Source: an uncultured Collinsella sp. | GTDB lineage: Bacteria; Actinomycetota; Coriobacteriia; Coriobacteriales; Coriobacteriaceae | Reading direction: 5' to 3' | Length of the DNA stretch: 12,898 nt | Assembly: GCA_900554325.1 (NCBI GenBank) | Contig: USHA01000062.1 | Coordinates: 1 to 12,898 of the forward strand | In this document: positions 6,518 through 12,898 of the stretch, one piece after another | Layout: each line of letters begins with the position of its first letter | Position numbering within the stretch: the first letter of the stretch is position 1 | Notes under the pieces: generated by a model | The model's database searches: none | What the model was told of the DNA's origin: nothing | What the model saw: only the letters and a program-made list of their open reading frames with translations | Position numbers and translations under genes: made by a program

Positions 6518-6687
6518 GCTATCTGGGCTTTTTGCGGCTAAGTGTTCATTTGCTGACGTGTGCCTGAATAAATGGACAGATTTGTGCAAGGTTTTGGTCG
6601 GTATTTGGTTTGACCGCTAAAACCGGTTTTGGAGCGTGGCTGTTGCAGGGCTTTTTTCCTGACACGATGGTGTTGGGAGGTTTTGCT
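6518..6687 (+). other. Intergenic region upstream of comEA
   Basis: No gene or convincing promoter is visible. GGTTTTGG occurs at 6590-6597 and 6625-6632, and GGTTTTGC at 6679-6686 next to the ribosome binding site. The palindrome AAAACCGGTTTT spans 6619-6630. A TTGACC at 6610-6615 resembles a -35 box but has no acceptable -10 partner. Competence genes are often under special control, so an activator-dependent promoter is possible, but this is inference. Confidence 0.35.
6675..6680 (+). promoter_or_regulatory. Ribosome binding site of comEA
   Basis: GGGAGG lies 7 nt before the ATG at 6688. It selects this start over in-frame upstream codons TTG 6610 and ATG 6667, which would add a poorly charged, unrelated N-terminus. 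Confidence 0.75.
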
Positions 6688-7401
6688 ATGGCGCAGCGCG
6701 AACAACACGAACGGGTTAAAAAGATGGACCGCTGGGCGGACAAGCTGCTCGGTCACAAGGCAGTGGTGATGGCGATACTGGTCGTCATTGCGATGGCGAG
6801 CGGCTTGGCGATGGCGAACCTTGGCGGCGGTACTGGCGGCGTGTCGTTTGAGCGCACTGATGGTTCGGGCTCGTTAGTGGAGCCGGGATCCGGCGATGCC
6901 TCGAGCGGAAAGACATCCGAAGGCTCTTCGTCTAAGGCGTCTGCCGCGGCAGAGGTTTATGTCGATGTTGATGGTGCCGTTGTGTCGCCCGGTGTATATC
7001 GCGTCAAGGACGGCGCGCGGGTGGCTCAGGCGATTGATGCCGCCGGCGGGCTGGCGCCCGAGGCAGACGTTACGGGGCTCAATCGGGCATCTAAGGTCAC
7101 TGATGGACAAAAAATCCATGTTCCAACGGTAGGGGAGCAGCAGGCGTCCATTGCGGAAGCCGGTGTTGATGGTGGGGTTTCCGCATCATCGGGCGCGGGT
7201 GGCGCAACAGGCCTAGTAAACATCAATACGGCAAGCGCAGAAGAGCTACAGACGCTTTCGGGCATCGGCCCCTCCATGGCCCAGTCGATTATCGATGAGC
7301 GGACTAAGAACGGTGCTTTTTCTTCGGTTGACGATCTGATGCGTGTGTCGGGAATCGGCGAGAAGAAGCTTGCCAAAATCAAAGATTGCATCTGCGTATG
7401 A
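6688..7401 (+). CDS. comEA: Competence protein ComEA, membrane-anchored DNA receptor
   Basis: ComEA binds incoming double-stranded DNA outside the membrane during natural transformation and passes it to the ComEC channel. The 237-residue product has a charged cytoplasmic N-terminus (1-24), one membrane segment (about 25-45), a low-complexity Ser/Gly/Lys linker (about 46-88), an SLBB domain (about 90-147, VYVDVDGAVVSPGVYRV) and, after a second Gly/Ser/Ala linker, a pair of helix-hairpin-helix motifs at the C-terminus (VNINTASAEELQTLSGIG and VSGIGEKKLAKI, about 177-232). This order is typical of Gram-positive ComEA. The TGA overlaps the comEC ATG (ATGA), so the two are translationally coupled. 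Whether the organism is actually transformable also depends on a type IV pilus and other factors not seen here. Confidence 0.93.
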   Translation: MAQREQHERVKKMDRWADKLLGHKAVVMAILVVIAMASGLAMANLGGGTGGVSFERTDGSGSLVEPGSGDASSGKTSEGSSSKASAAAEVYVDVDGAVVSPGVYRVKDGARVAQAIDAAGGLAPEADVTGLNRASKVTDGQKIHVPTVGEQQASIAEAGVDGGVSASSGAGGATGLVNINTASAEELQTLSGIGPSMAQSIIDERTKNGAFSSVDDLMRVSGIGEKKLAKIKDCICV

Positions 7402-9701
7402 GTGCGACCGAGCGCGAGCACGTGATGCCTCCGCGGCCCCTGATGCCGTGGACGATGGCCCTGTGTGCCGGCATGTGCATGAGCTGCGTCTTGGTGCTCA
7501 ACATGGTCGCTGATGCGCTGCTGAGGGAGCGGGCTCCGGCGGTCGGGCCGCTATGGGCCATTCCCGTTGCGGCGGCGGTATTCGTTGTGCTGGCTCAATC
7601 TTGTGCGCGGCTTGCCCCTTGGAAGCGGTGGCTGTATGCCGCGTCCGTCGGTCTCGTGGCGGGAGCGGTCGTCTCGGTGTGGTGGGCTGTGGGCACGCTG
7701 AGTGCCTCGAAGGCGCTCGATGGTCGAGCGGCAAGCAGCCTCGAGTTTGTCGTGCAGGGTGATCCATCCATAAACGACGACGTGTATTCCTATACCTGCG
7801 AGGCACGCGCGGACGGTAAGAACCTGGCAACGGTTCGCCTATCGTTTGACCGCGAGCTCAAGGTCGGGGCGCACGTGCGTGTTATCGGTCGCGTTTCACG
7901 TTTTGAGAACGATGCGTATGGACGATCGCGCGTGCTCCGAGGCGAGGTGCGCAAGGTTAAAGCCGTTCGGATTGTGTCGGTCGATGAGGGCTCTCCGGGG
8001 CCGCTGCTTCGGCTGCGAAATGGGCTGCTTGCGTCCATCGCGGCTGCGACCGACCCGGCGCGTGCGCTCATAGCCGGTGTCGTCTGCGGTCGTTCGGCCG
8101 AGCTGCGCGCCCAGCCGGCGGGCGACTGGTTTTCGGTGACGGGAACGGCGCATCTTATCGCCGTCTCGGGCAGCCATTTGGCTATCGTGGGGTTTGTAAT
8201 CGAGGGTTTATTGCAAAAGACTCGGTGCTCACGTGGTCTTCAGCGGGCGATACTGGCGATAACGCTTGTGGGCTACGCTGCCTTTACGGGCGCATCTCCC
8301 TCGGCCGTGCGCGCGTGCTGCATGGTATTCGCGACGCTTGTCGTAAACGGCGCGGGGCGTCGCCGGCACGGCCTTTCGGCACTCTTTGTTACCATGTCCA
8401 TCTTTGTTCTACTGAGGCCGACGGTGCCGTTCGAGATGGGCTTTCAGCTTTCATGTGCCAGCGTCTTAGCCATTCTGTGCTTTTGCCCCTATGCGACCTA
8501 CGCTTTGGGCGAGCTGGGTGTGCCATCGGGCGTTGCCAGCATGCTTTCCGTCACGCTGTGCTCGCAACTGGCGACACTTCCCATTACCATTCCTGCCTTC
8601 GGTACGTTCTCGCTCATTGCTCCGCTGGCAAATGCGGTCATCGGTCCGGTGGTGAGCGTACTGCTTGCCGTGTCGATCGTGCTGGTTCCCTTTTCGCTCG
8701 TGGCACCGTTGCGGACTTGGGCGCTCGTTGTGCCCATGATTGCCTCCCGTTGCGCGCTGTTCTTCGAGCAGCTGTTTGCCGCCGTGCCGGGTGCATCCGT
8801 GAGCGTGCCGCCCGATAGCATGTGGATTTATCTAGTGCCGTGTTTGCTGGCGGTGCTGCTGGTCTGGTGGCCGCGTCCCCGTGCACGTCCTGTGGCGGTG
8901 GGGCTTGCATGTCTGGTGTTCCTGGCTGCGATTCCGTACGTCTACTGGGGTCGATTCGCTCCGCCTTCTGTGACGGTGCTCGATGTGGGCCAGGCCGATG
9001 CGATTCTTATCCGCCAGGGCGGTGCAGTGGCACTCGTCGACTGCGGGCTCGACGAGCGCGTGGTGGCGGCGTTGGTTCGCAATAACGTGCACCATATCGA
9101 TGCCGTCTTTGTGACGCATTGGGATGAGGATCACTGGGGTGGTCTGCCTGCCGTGCTCGAACAGTTTTCGGTCGGTACGATTGCCGTGGCGGCGGATGCG
9201 CTGGAGGATGCTCCTGCCGAGGTATTGAACCGACCTGGCGTGGAGTATCGGCAGGTGCGCCGTGGGGATACGGTCGATATCGGCTCATTTTGCGCCCGCG
9301 TGATGTGGCCATTCGAGTCCGTGGATGGCGAGGGAAATGAGGACTCGCTTGTCCTGCTGCTCTCATATGTTCAGGAAGGCAAGGGCCTGCGTATGCTCCT
9401 CACCGGTGATGCCGAGATCGACCAAGAACGGGAATTCGTGCAGGAGGTGGGGGATATCGACGTACTTAAACTTGGGCATCACGGCTCTAAGGTTTCAGTC
9501 GATGATGAGTTGCTGGACGTCCTGAAGCCCGAGCTTTCCCTCGCGAGTGCTGGCGAAGGGAATCGATACGGCCATCCGTCGGATGCCTGCATCGATGCCG
9601 TTCAGGAAGCGGGCGGTGCGTTCGCATGCACTATCGAACACGGCGATATCACCATCACGCCGACCGCGAAGGGCTTTACGATGCGATGCCAGCGACCGTG
9701 A
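7398..9701 (+). CDS. comEC: Competence protein ComEC, DNA uptake channel
   Basis: ComEC is the polytopic inner-membrane protein through which single-stranded DNA enters during transformation. The 767-residue product shows three N-terminal hydrophobic segments (within about 1-105), an OB-like DUF4131 region (about 115-200, SLEFVVQGDPSIN to VRIVSVDEG), the Competence domain starting with TGTAHLIAVSGSHLAI (248-263) and many membrane helices to about 520, then a metallo-beta-lactamase-like domain with TVLDVGQADAILI (526 onwards), THWDEDHWGG (H574, D576, D578, H579), LLTGDAE and KLGHHGSK (H694, H695). The retained metal ligands suggest an intact domain that could act as a nuclease on the non-transported strand. 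The ATG at 7398 overlaps the comEA stop; no good ribosome binding site is present, so coupling is likely. ATG 7437 is a possible alternative start. The frame is full-length and intact. Confidence 0.95.
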   Translation: MSATEREHVMPPRPLMPWTMALCAGMCMSCVLVLNMVADALLRERAPAVGPLWAIPVAAAVFVVLAQSCARLAPWKRWLYAASVGLVAGAVVSVWWAVGTLSASKALDGRAASSLEFVVQGDPSINDDVYSYTCEARADGKNLATVRLSFDRELKVGAHVRVIGRVSRFENDAYGRSRVLRGEVRKVKAVRIVSVDEGSPGPLLRLRNGLLASIAAATDPARALIAGVVCGRSAELRAQPAGDWFSVTGTAHLIAVSGSHLAIVGFVIEGLLQKTRCSRGLQRAILAITLVGYAAFTGASPSAVRACCMVFATLVVNGAGRRRHGLSALFVTMSIFVLLRPTVPFEMGFQLSCASVLAILCFCPYATYALGELGVPSGVASMLSVTLCSQLATLPITIPAFGTFSLIAPLANAVIGPVVSVLLAVSIVLVPFSLVAPLRTWALVVPMIASRCALFFEQLFAAVPGASVSVPPDSMWIYLVPCLLAVLLVWWPRPRARPVAVGLACLVFLAAIPYVYWGRFAPPSVTVLDVGQADAILIRQGGAVALVDCGLDERVVAALVRNNVHHIDAVFVTHWDEDHWGGLPAVLEQFSVGTIAVAADALEDAPAEVLNRPGVEYRQVRRGDTVDIGSFCARVMWPFESVDGEGNEDSLVLLLSYVQEGKGLRMLLTGDAEIDQEREFVQEVGDIDVLKLGHHGSKVSVDDELLDVLKPELSLASAGEGNRYGHPSDACIDAVQEAGGAFACTIEHGDITITPTAKGFTMRCQRP

Positions 9702-9709
9702 CGACGTCG

Positions 9710-9739
9710 TTGGCGTGTGGTGGGCCCCTGGGCTAGAAT
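9710..9739 (+). promoter_or_regulatory. Promoter for holA
   Basis: TTGGCG (9710-9715) and TAGAAT (9734-9739; 5 of 6 consensus positions) are 18 nt apart. The predicted start is near 9746, about 34 nt before the holA ATG. No terminator separates comEC from this site, so read-through is also possible. The promoter gives holA expression independent of the competence genes, which suits an essential replication gene. Confidence 0.55.
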
Positions 9740-9765
9740 GGCACGGAACGAATACGAAGGCCTGC

Positions 9766-9775
9766 GGGAGGGGAG
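9766..9775 (+). promoter_or_regulatory. Ribosome binding site of holA
   Basis: The purine run GGGAGGGGAG ends 4 nt before the ATG at 9780, and its GGAGG core (9767-9771) is 8 nt upstream. It supports this start rather than the in-frame ATG at 9738, which overlaps the -10 box. Confidence 0.75.
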
Positions 9776-9779
9776 CGCA

Positions 9780-10742
9780 ATGTCCGAAACCGGTCTGCTG
9801 CCGGCATATCTGATCGTCGGTACCGACGGAGTCAAGCGCGATCACGCCGTCTCGCGTATGAAAGCGCGTCTGGAAAAGTCGGGTATGGTCGAGTTTAACC
9901 TCGACGAGCGCGACATGACTAAGGACCCCGATATCGAGTCCATTATCGGATCGCTTAACACCTTTCCGATGGGCAGCGAGTTTCGCCTGGTAATCCTTGA
10001 TGGCTGCTCAAAGCTCGCTAAGGCTGTCTCGGAGCCGCTCGTCGAGTACCTCGCAAGTCCCAGCCCCACAACGGTCTGCCTCATCATCGCCGACTCGCTT
10101 GCCAAGAACACGCGCCTGTATAAGGCGATCGCCAAGATCGACAAGAAGGCCGTGATCGATTGCTCCGGCACCAAGCGCTGGGAGCTACCGCGCCGCGTTC
10201 AGCAGATGGCGACGCAGCATGGCAAGTCGATCTCGACGGCGGCCGCCGAGGAACTCGTCTCGCGTTCGGGTGAAAACACTCGCATGCTCGATAACGATTT
10301 GGCTAAGCTTGCCCAGATGGTCGAGGCGCCCCAGATTGAGCTTGCCGACGTTGAGCGCTGGATTGTACGTACGGCCGAGGTTCAGCCCTGGGACTTTCTC
10401 AATGCGGTCTCGGCCCGTGACATGCGCCGCTCGCTCGAGCTCTTCAATCTACTGCCCGCCAAGAGCTACGTGTGGACTTACACATTGCTGTGCGGCCGTA
10501 TTCGCGAGCTTATCGTTGCCAAGGCGCTCGATGCGCGCGGACAGGGTCGTGAGCTGGCCGCAACGCTTAAGCTCCAGTCCTGGCAGGTCAAGAATCACCT
10601 GACCTGGGCTCGCCGCTTTTCGATGGCAGAGCTCGTCGCAGCGCTCGAGGGAGCGGTCGATGTGGAGCTCGCGCTCAAGGGTTCGGCCGATTCTCAGACC
10701 GCGCTTTTGCTCTGGATTACGAACATCTTAAGAAAATCGTGA
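9780..10742 (+). CDS. holA: DNA polymerase III delta subunit (HolA)
   Basis: Delta is the clamp-loader subunit that opens the beta sliding clamp for loading at primed sites. The 320-residue product matches the HolA family: an N-terminal clamp-binding domain (PAYLIVGTDGVKRDHAVSRM, then GSLNTFPMGSEFRLVILDG around residues 60-78), a middle AAA-like region without a Walker A motif (LASPSPTTVCLIIADSLAKNTRLYKAI), an SRSGENTRMLDNDLAKLA segment, and a helical C-terminal collar domain (WDFLNAVSARDMRRSLELFNLL and onward). Sequence conservation in this family is low, so the call also rests on its place between comEC and rpsT, which is widely conserved in bacteria. The start has a strong ribosome binding site. 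No terminator is evident after its TGA. Confidence 0.9.
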   Translation: MSETGLLPAYLIVGTDGVKRDHAVSRMKARLEKSGMVEFNLDERDMTKDPDIESIIGSLNTFPMGSEFRLVILDGCSKLAKAVSEPLVEYLASPSPTTVCLIIADSLAKNTRLYKAIAKIDKKAVIDCSGTKRWELPRRVQQMATQHGKSISTAAAEELVSRSGENTRMLDNDLAKLAQMVEAPQIELADVERWIVRTAEVQPWDFLNAVSARDMRRSLELFNLLPAKSYVWTYTLLCGRIRELIVAKALDARGQGRELAATLKLQSWQVKNHLTWARRFSMAELVAALEGAVDVELALKGSADSQTALLLWITNILRKS

Positions 10743-10791
10743 TGATACCTGCCTATTTGGCAAATTCGTTCTATCCCTTTGAGGGGGAGCG

Positions 10792-10800
10792 TGCTATAGT
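10792..10800 (+). promoter_or_regulatory. Extended -10 promoter for rpsT
   Basis: TGC followed by TATAGT (10795-10800; 5 of 6 consensus positions) makes an extended -10 element. The predicted start is around 10805-10809, giving a leader of about 70 nt before the rpsT GTG. No clear -35 hexamer is seen at the usual distance. Confidence 0.6.
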
Positions 10801-10805
10801 AGGCG

Positions 10806-10870
10806 CTTGCATGACCTCACCGTGTCTCAGAGGTGTCATACATTTTTTGCAAGGAACTCGAAAGGAACTC
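10806..10870 (+). promoter_or_regulatory. Structured rpsT leader with T6 tract and duplicated ribosome-binding sequence
   Basis: ATGACCTC (10811-10818) can pair with GAGGTGTCAT (10830-10839) as an 8-bp stem with a two-base bulge and an 11-nt loop; three bases later comes T6 (10843-10848), a terminator-like layout. CTTGCA (10806-10811) is also the exact complement of TGCAAG (10848-10853), so an outer helix can close over the hairpin. The sequence AAGGAACTC then occurs twice, at 10851-10859 and 10862-10870, an 11-nt period; the outer helix covers the start of the first copy and the second serves the GTG. This is a candidate cis-regulatory leader, perhaps for feedback by S20; that role is inference. 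Confidence 0.45.
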
Positions 10871-10875
10871 CAGAA

Positions 10876-11142
10876 GTGGCAAACATCAAGTCTCAGAAGA
10901 AGCGTATCCGCACCAATGAGGCAGCTCGCATGCGTAACAAGGCTGTCAAGTCCGAGCTCAAGACGCTGACCAAGCACGTCCAGTCCGCCGTCGCCGAGGG
11001 CGACGCCGAGAAGGCCCAGGCCGCCCTCAAGACCGTCACCAAGCGTCTCGACATGGCTGCCGCCAAGCATGTTATCCACAAGAACCAGGCTTCCAACCGC
11101 AAGTCCGGTCTTGCCAAGCTCGTGAACAGCATCAACGCCTAA
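10876..11142 (+). CDS. rpsT: 30S ribosomal protein S20 (RpsT)
   Basis: S20 is a primary 16S rRNA-binding protein of the small ribosomal subunit. The 88-residue product begins MANIKSQKKRIRTNEAAR, the conserved S20 N-terminus, and continues with a helical Lys/Arg/Ala-rich body and the C-terminal HKNQASNRKSGLAKLVNSI. Start is GTG 10876, with AAGGA (10862-10866) 9 nt upstream. The frame stays open 5' to a TTG at 10807, but residues encoded there do not belong to S20. The gene is monocistronic in appearance: its own promoter lies upstream and a strong terminator begins about 35 nt after the stop. Codon use is strongly biased, as expected for a highly expressed gene. Confidence 0.97.
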   Translation: MANIKSQKKRIRTNEAARMRNKAVKSELKTLTKHVQSAVAEGDAEKAQAALKTVTKRLDMAAAKHVIHKNQASNRKSGLAKLVNSINA

Positions 11143-11176
11143 GTTGTAAATTTCACACCACACAGATTACGCGCAT

Positions 11177-11213
11177 AAATGGAGCCTGTTTTATGGAACA
11201 GGCTCCATTTTTT
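11177..11213 (+). terminator. Rho-independent terminator of rpsT
   Basis: ATGGAGCCTGTT (11179-11190) pairs perfectly with AACAGGCTCCAT (11197-11208) around a 6-nt loop, and AA at 11177-11178 can extend the stem into the T-tract. A T6 run (11208-11213) ends the element. It separates rpsT from lepA. Confidence 0.95.
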
Positions 11214-11225
11214 GTATCGCTCGGG

Positions 11226-11231
11226 TAAGAT
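11226..11231 (+). promoter_or_regulatory. -10 element for a likely leaderless lepA transcript
   Basis: TAAGAT (11226-11231) ends 7 nt before the lepA ATG at 11239, so transcription would begin at or one base before the start codon. No GGAGG-like ribosome binding site is present upstream of the ATG. Leaderless genes with a -10 box at this distance are common in actinobacteria. A -35 hexamer is not obvious because the rpsT terminator occupies that area. Confidence 0.5.
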
Positions 11232-11238
11232 AGTCCGC

Positions 11239-12898
11239 ATGAATACTTCAATTGACATTTCCCACATCCGCAACTTCTCAATTGTTGCGCACATCGACCA
11301 TGGCAAGTCCACGATCAGTGACCGTATCCTCGAGCTCACCCATACCGTCGACGAGCGCGACATGGAGTCGCAGCTGCTCGACACCATGGATATCGAGCGC
11401 GAGCGCGGCATCACGATCAAGTCCAACGCCGTCCGCGTGTCCTATGACGCCGACGACGGCGAGACGTATCAGTTCAACCTCATCGATACGCCGGGCCACG
11501 TGGACTTTACCTATGAGGTCTCGCGTTCGCTGGCCGCCTGCGAGGGCGCGGTGCTCGTCGTCGATGCCACCCAGGGTGTCGAGGCGCAGACCGTCTCCAA
11601 TGCGACGCTCGCCATGAACGCCAATCTGGACATTGTGCCGGCCATCAACAAGATCGACCTGCCCTCGGCTCATCCCGACGAGGTTAAGACCGAGATCGAG
11701 GATGACCTGGCGATTCCTGCCGATGATGCCGTGTGTGTCTCGGGCAAGACCGGCGAGGGCATCCACGATCTGCTGGAGTCCATTGTCTTTTTGATCTCTC
11801 CGCCCAAGGGCGATGCGAACGCGCCGCTCAAGGCACTCATCCTGGATTCGTACTTCGACGAGTATCGTGGCGTCGTCGCCACGGTGCGCATCTTTGACGG
11901 CTCCATCAAAAAGGGCGATACCCTGCGCATGATGCAGGCAAAGGGCGACTTTTTGGTCGACGGCGTGGGCGTCAAGCGTCCCGCCGAGACCCCGGTCGAC
12001 GCACTGACGGTTGGCGAGGTGGGCTACGTGGTCACGGGTCTGAAGGATCCCGAGGCCGTGCGCGTGGGCGATACCCTCACGTGGGCGTCGAATCCCTGCC
12101 CCGAGCCGCTTCCCGGCTACCGCGAGGCCAAGCCCATGGTCTACACGGGCCTGTTCCCGATCGATAACAAGGATTACGAGAACCTACGCGACGCTCTCGA
12201 TAAGCTGCATGTCAACGACCCGTCGTTGGTGTGGGAGCCCGAGACCTCGGTGGCGCTCGGCTTTGGTTTCCGCGTGGGCTTCTTGGGCCTGCTGCACATG
12301 GAGGTCGTCAAGGAGCGCCTGGAGCGCGAGTTCAATCTGGATTTGATTGCCACGAGCCCTTCGGTGGACTATCACGTCTACAAGACCGACGGCGAGATGA
12401 TTGATGTCCGCAGCCCGCAAGATCTGCCCGAGGCTACGCGCATCGAGCGCATCGAGGAGCCTTACCTCAAGGCCAAGATTATCTGCCCGCCCGAGTATAC
12501 GGGTGCCGTCATGCAGCTCGCCATCGAGCACCGAGGCATTACGACCGACATGATCCATCTCACGAGCAAATCGGTCGAGATGCGCTTTGACATGCCGCTT
12601 GCCGAGCTCATCCTGGACTTCTTTGACCAGCTCAAGAGCCGTACCAAGGGCTATGCCTCGCTCGACTATGAGTTCAACGAGTATCGTCCCTCCGAGCTCG
12701 TCAAGCTCGATATTTTGCTTTCGGGCGACGAGGTGGACGCGCTTTCGTTTATCGTGCACAAGGACAAGGCCTATGGCCTGGCCCGCGGTCTGTGCGACAA
12801 GCTCAAGGAGATTATCCCCCGCCAGCTGTTCGAGGTGCCTATTCAGGGCGCTATCGGCAACAAGATCATCGCCCGCTCCACCGTCAAGGCGCGCCGCA
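11239..12898 (+). CDS. lepA: Elongation factor 4 (LepA), 3' end cut by window
   Basis: LepA is a ribosome-binding translational GTPase, implicated in back-translocation and ribosome biogenesis. The 553 residues visible are in one open frame to the window end; a complete LepA is about 600 residues, so roughly the last 45-50, including the basic C-terminal tail, are missing. GTPase motifs are all present: G1 AHIDHGKST (17-25), G2 in ERGITIK, G3 DTPGH (83-87), G4 NKID (137-140) and G5 SGK (168-170). LepA-specific sequence includes FRVGFLGLLHMEVVKERLERE, the EF-G-like domain V region, and IQGAIGNKIIARSTVKARR at the cut end. The start ATG 11239 gives a normal N-terminus (SHIRNFSIVAHIDHG). The absence of a ribosome binding site is explained by the leaderless promoter arrangement. 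Confidence 0.97.
   Translation, partial: MNTSIDISHIRNFSIVAHIDHGKSTISDRILELTHTVDERDMESQLLDTMDIERERGITIKSNAVRVSYDADDGETYQFNLIDTPGHVDFTYEVSRSLAACEGAVLVVDATQGVEAQTVSNATLAMNANLDIVPAINKIDLPSAHPDEVKTEIEDDLAIPADDAVCVSGKTGEGIHDLLESIVFLISPPKGDANAPLKALILDSYFDEYRGVVATVRIFDGSIKKGDTLRMMQAKGDFLVDGVGVKRPAETPVDALTVGEVGYVVTGLKDPEAVRVGDTLTWASNPCPEPLPGYREAKPMVYTGLFPIDNKDYENLRDALDKLHVNDPSLVWEPETSVALGFGFRVGFLGLLHMEVVKERLEREFNLDLIATSPSVDYHVYKTDGEMIDVRSPQDLPEATRIERIEEPYLKAKIICPPEYTGAVMQLAIEHRGITTDMIHLTSKSVEMRFDMPLAELILDFFDQLKSRTKGYASLDYEFNEYRPSELVKLDILLSGDEVDALSFIVHKDKAYGLARGLCDKLKEIIPRQLFEVPIQGAIGNKIIARSTVKARR

Noticed and set aside
6619..6630. Perfect 12-bp palindrome AAAACCGGTTTT as an operator by itself
   Set aside because: About three 12-bp perfect palindromes are expected by chance in a window of this size. 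It is mentioned only with the repeated GGTTTTG motif.
9701..9710. Palindrome ACGACGTCGT at the comEC stop and holA -35
   Set aside because: Ten-bp palindromes are expected about a dozen times here by chance, and nothing else marks it as functional.
9738..9779. ATG 9738 as the holA start
   Set aside because: It overlaps the predicted -10 box and lacks a ribosome binding site, whereas ATG 9780 has a strong one and gives the normal family N-terminus.
10807..10875. In-frame 5' extension of rpsT starting at TTG 10807
   Set aside because: S20 begins MANIKSQ, encoded from GTG 10876 behind a ribosome binding site. The extension contains the leader hairpin and T6 tract and its residues do not match S20.
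1..12898. Mobile elements, CRISPR arrays, tRNA or rRNA genes, toxin-antitoxin or defence genes
   Set aside because: None was recognised on either strand. All sizeable frames belong to housekeeping or competence families, and no spaced repeat array or tRNA-like fold was noticed.

Overview
This window looks like a core-chromosome segment from a high-GC actinobacterium of the class Coriobacteriia, most likely Collinsella or a close relative. The evidence is the actinobacterial-type IHF gene (mihF) directly upstream of gmk and rpoZ, a class 1B dihydroorotate dehydrogenase with its PyrK partner, G+C-rich codon use with GGAGG-type ribosome binding sites, frequent GTG starts, and the comEA-comEC-holA-rpsT-lepA gene order. 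The genus is an inference from sequence resemblance and was not searched. All twelve genes lie on the plus strand. I see no mobile element, CRISPR array, tRNA, rRNA or broken gene.

Layout. (1) 18-3824 is a pyrimidine biosynthesis block, pyrC-pyrK-pyrD-pyrF. It covers ring closure to dihydroorotate, oxidation to orotate by the NAD-linked PyrDK enzyme, and decarboxylation of OMP to UMP. pyrK, pyrD and pyrF overlap; a terminator-like hairpin separates pyrC from pyrK. (2) 3825-4063 is intergenic and holds a long hairpin and a promoter region with a strong interrupted palindrome over its -10 box. (3) 4064-6474 is a very tight operon, mihF-gmk-rpoZ-thiI (nucleoid protein, guanylate kinase, RNA polymerase omega, tRNA 4-thiouridine synthetase), closed by a strong terminator. 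(4) 6688-9701 is comEA-comEC, the DNA receptor and channel of natural transformation, overlapping by ATGA. (5) 9780-10742 is holA (DNA polymerase III delta), apparently with its own promoter. (6) 10876-11142 is rpsT (ribosomal protein S20), with a structured leader and a strong terminator. (7) 11239-12898 is lepA (elongation factor 4), cut by the window end and probably transcribed without a leader.

The protein-coding content is ordinary and I find no new multi-gene system. The parts worth a second look are cis-regulatory: the palindrome at the mihF promoter, the rpsT leader, the likely leaderless lepA start, the hairpin inside the pyr cluster, and the unusual membership of thiI in the mihF-gmk-rpoZ operon.
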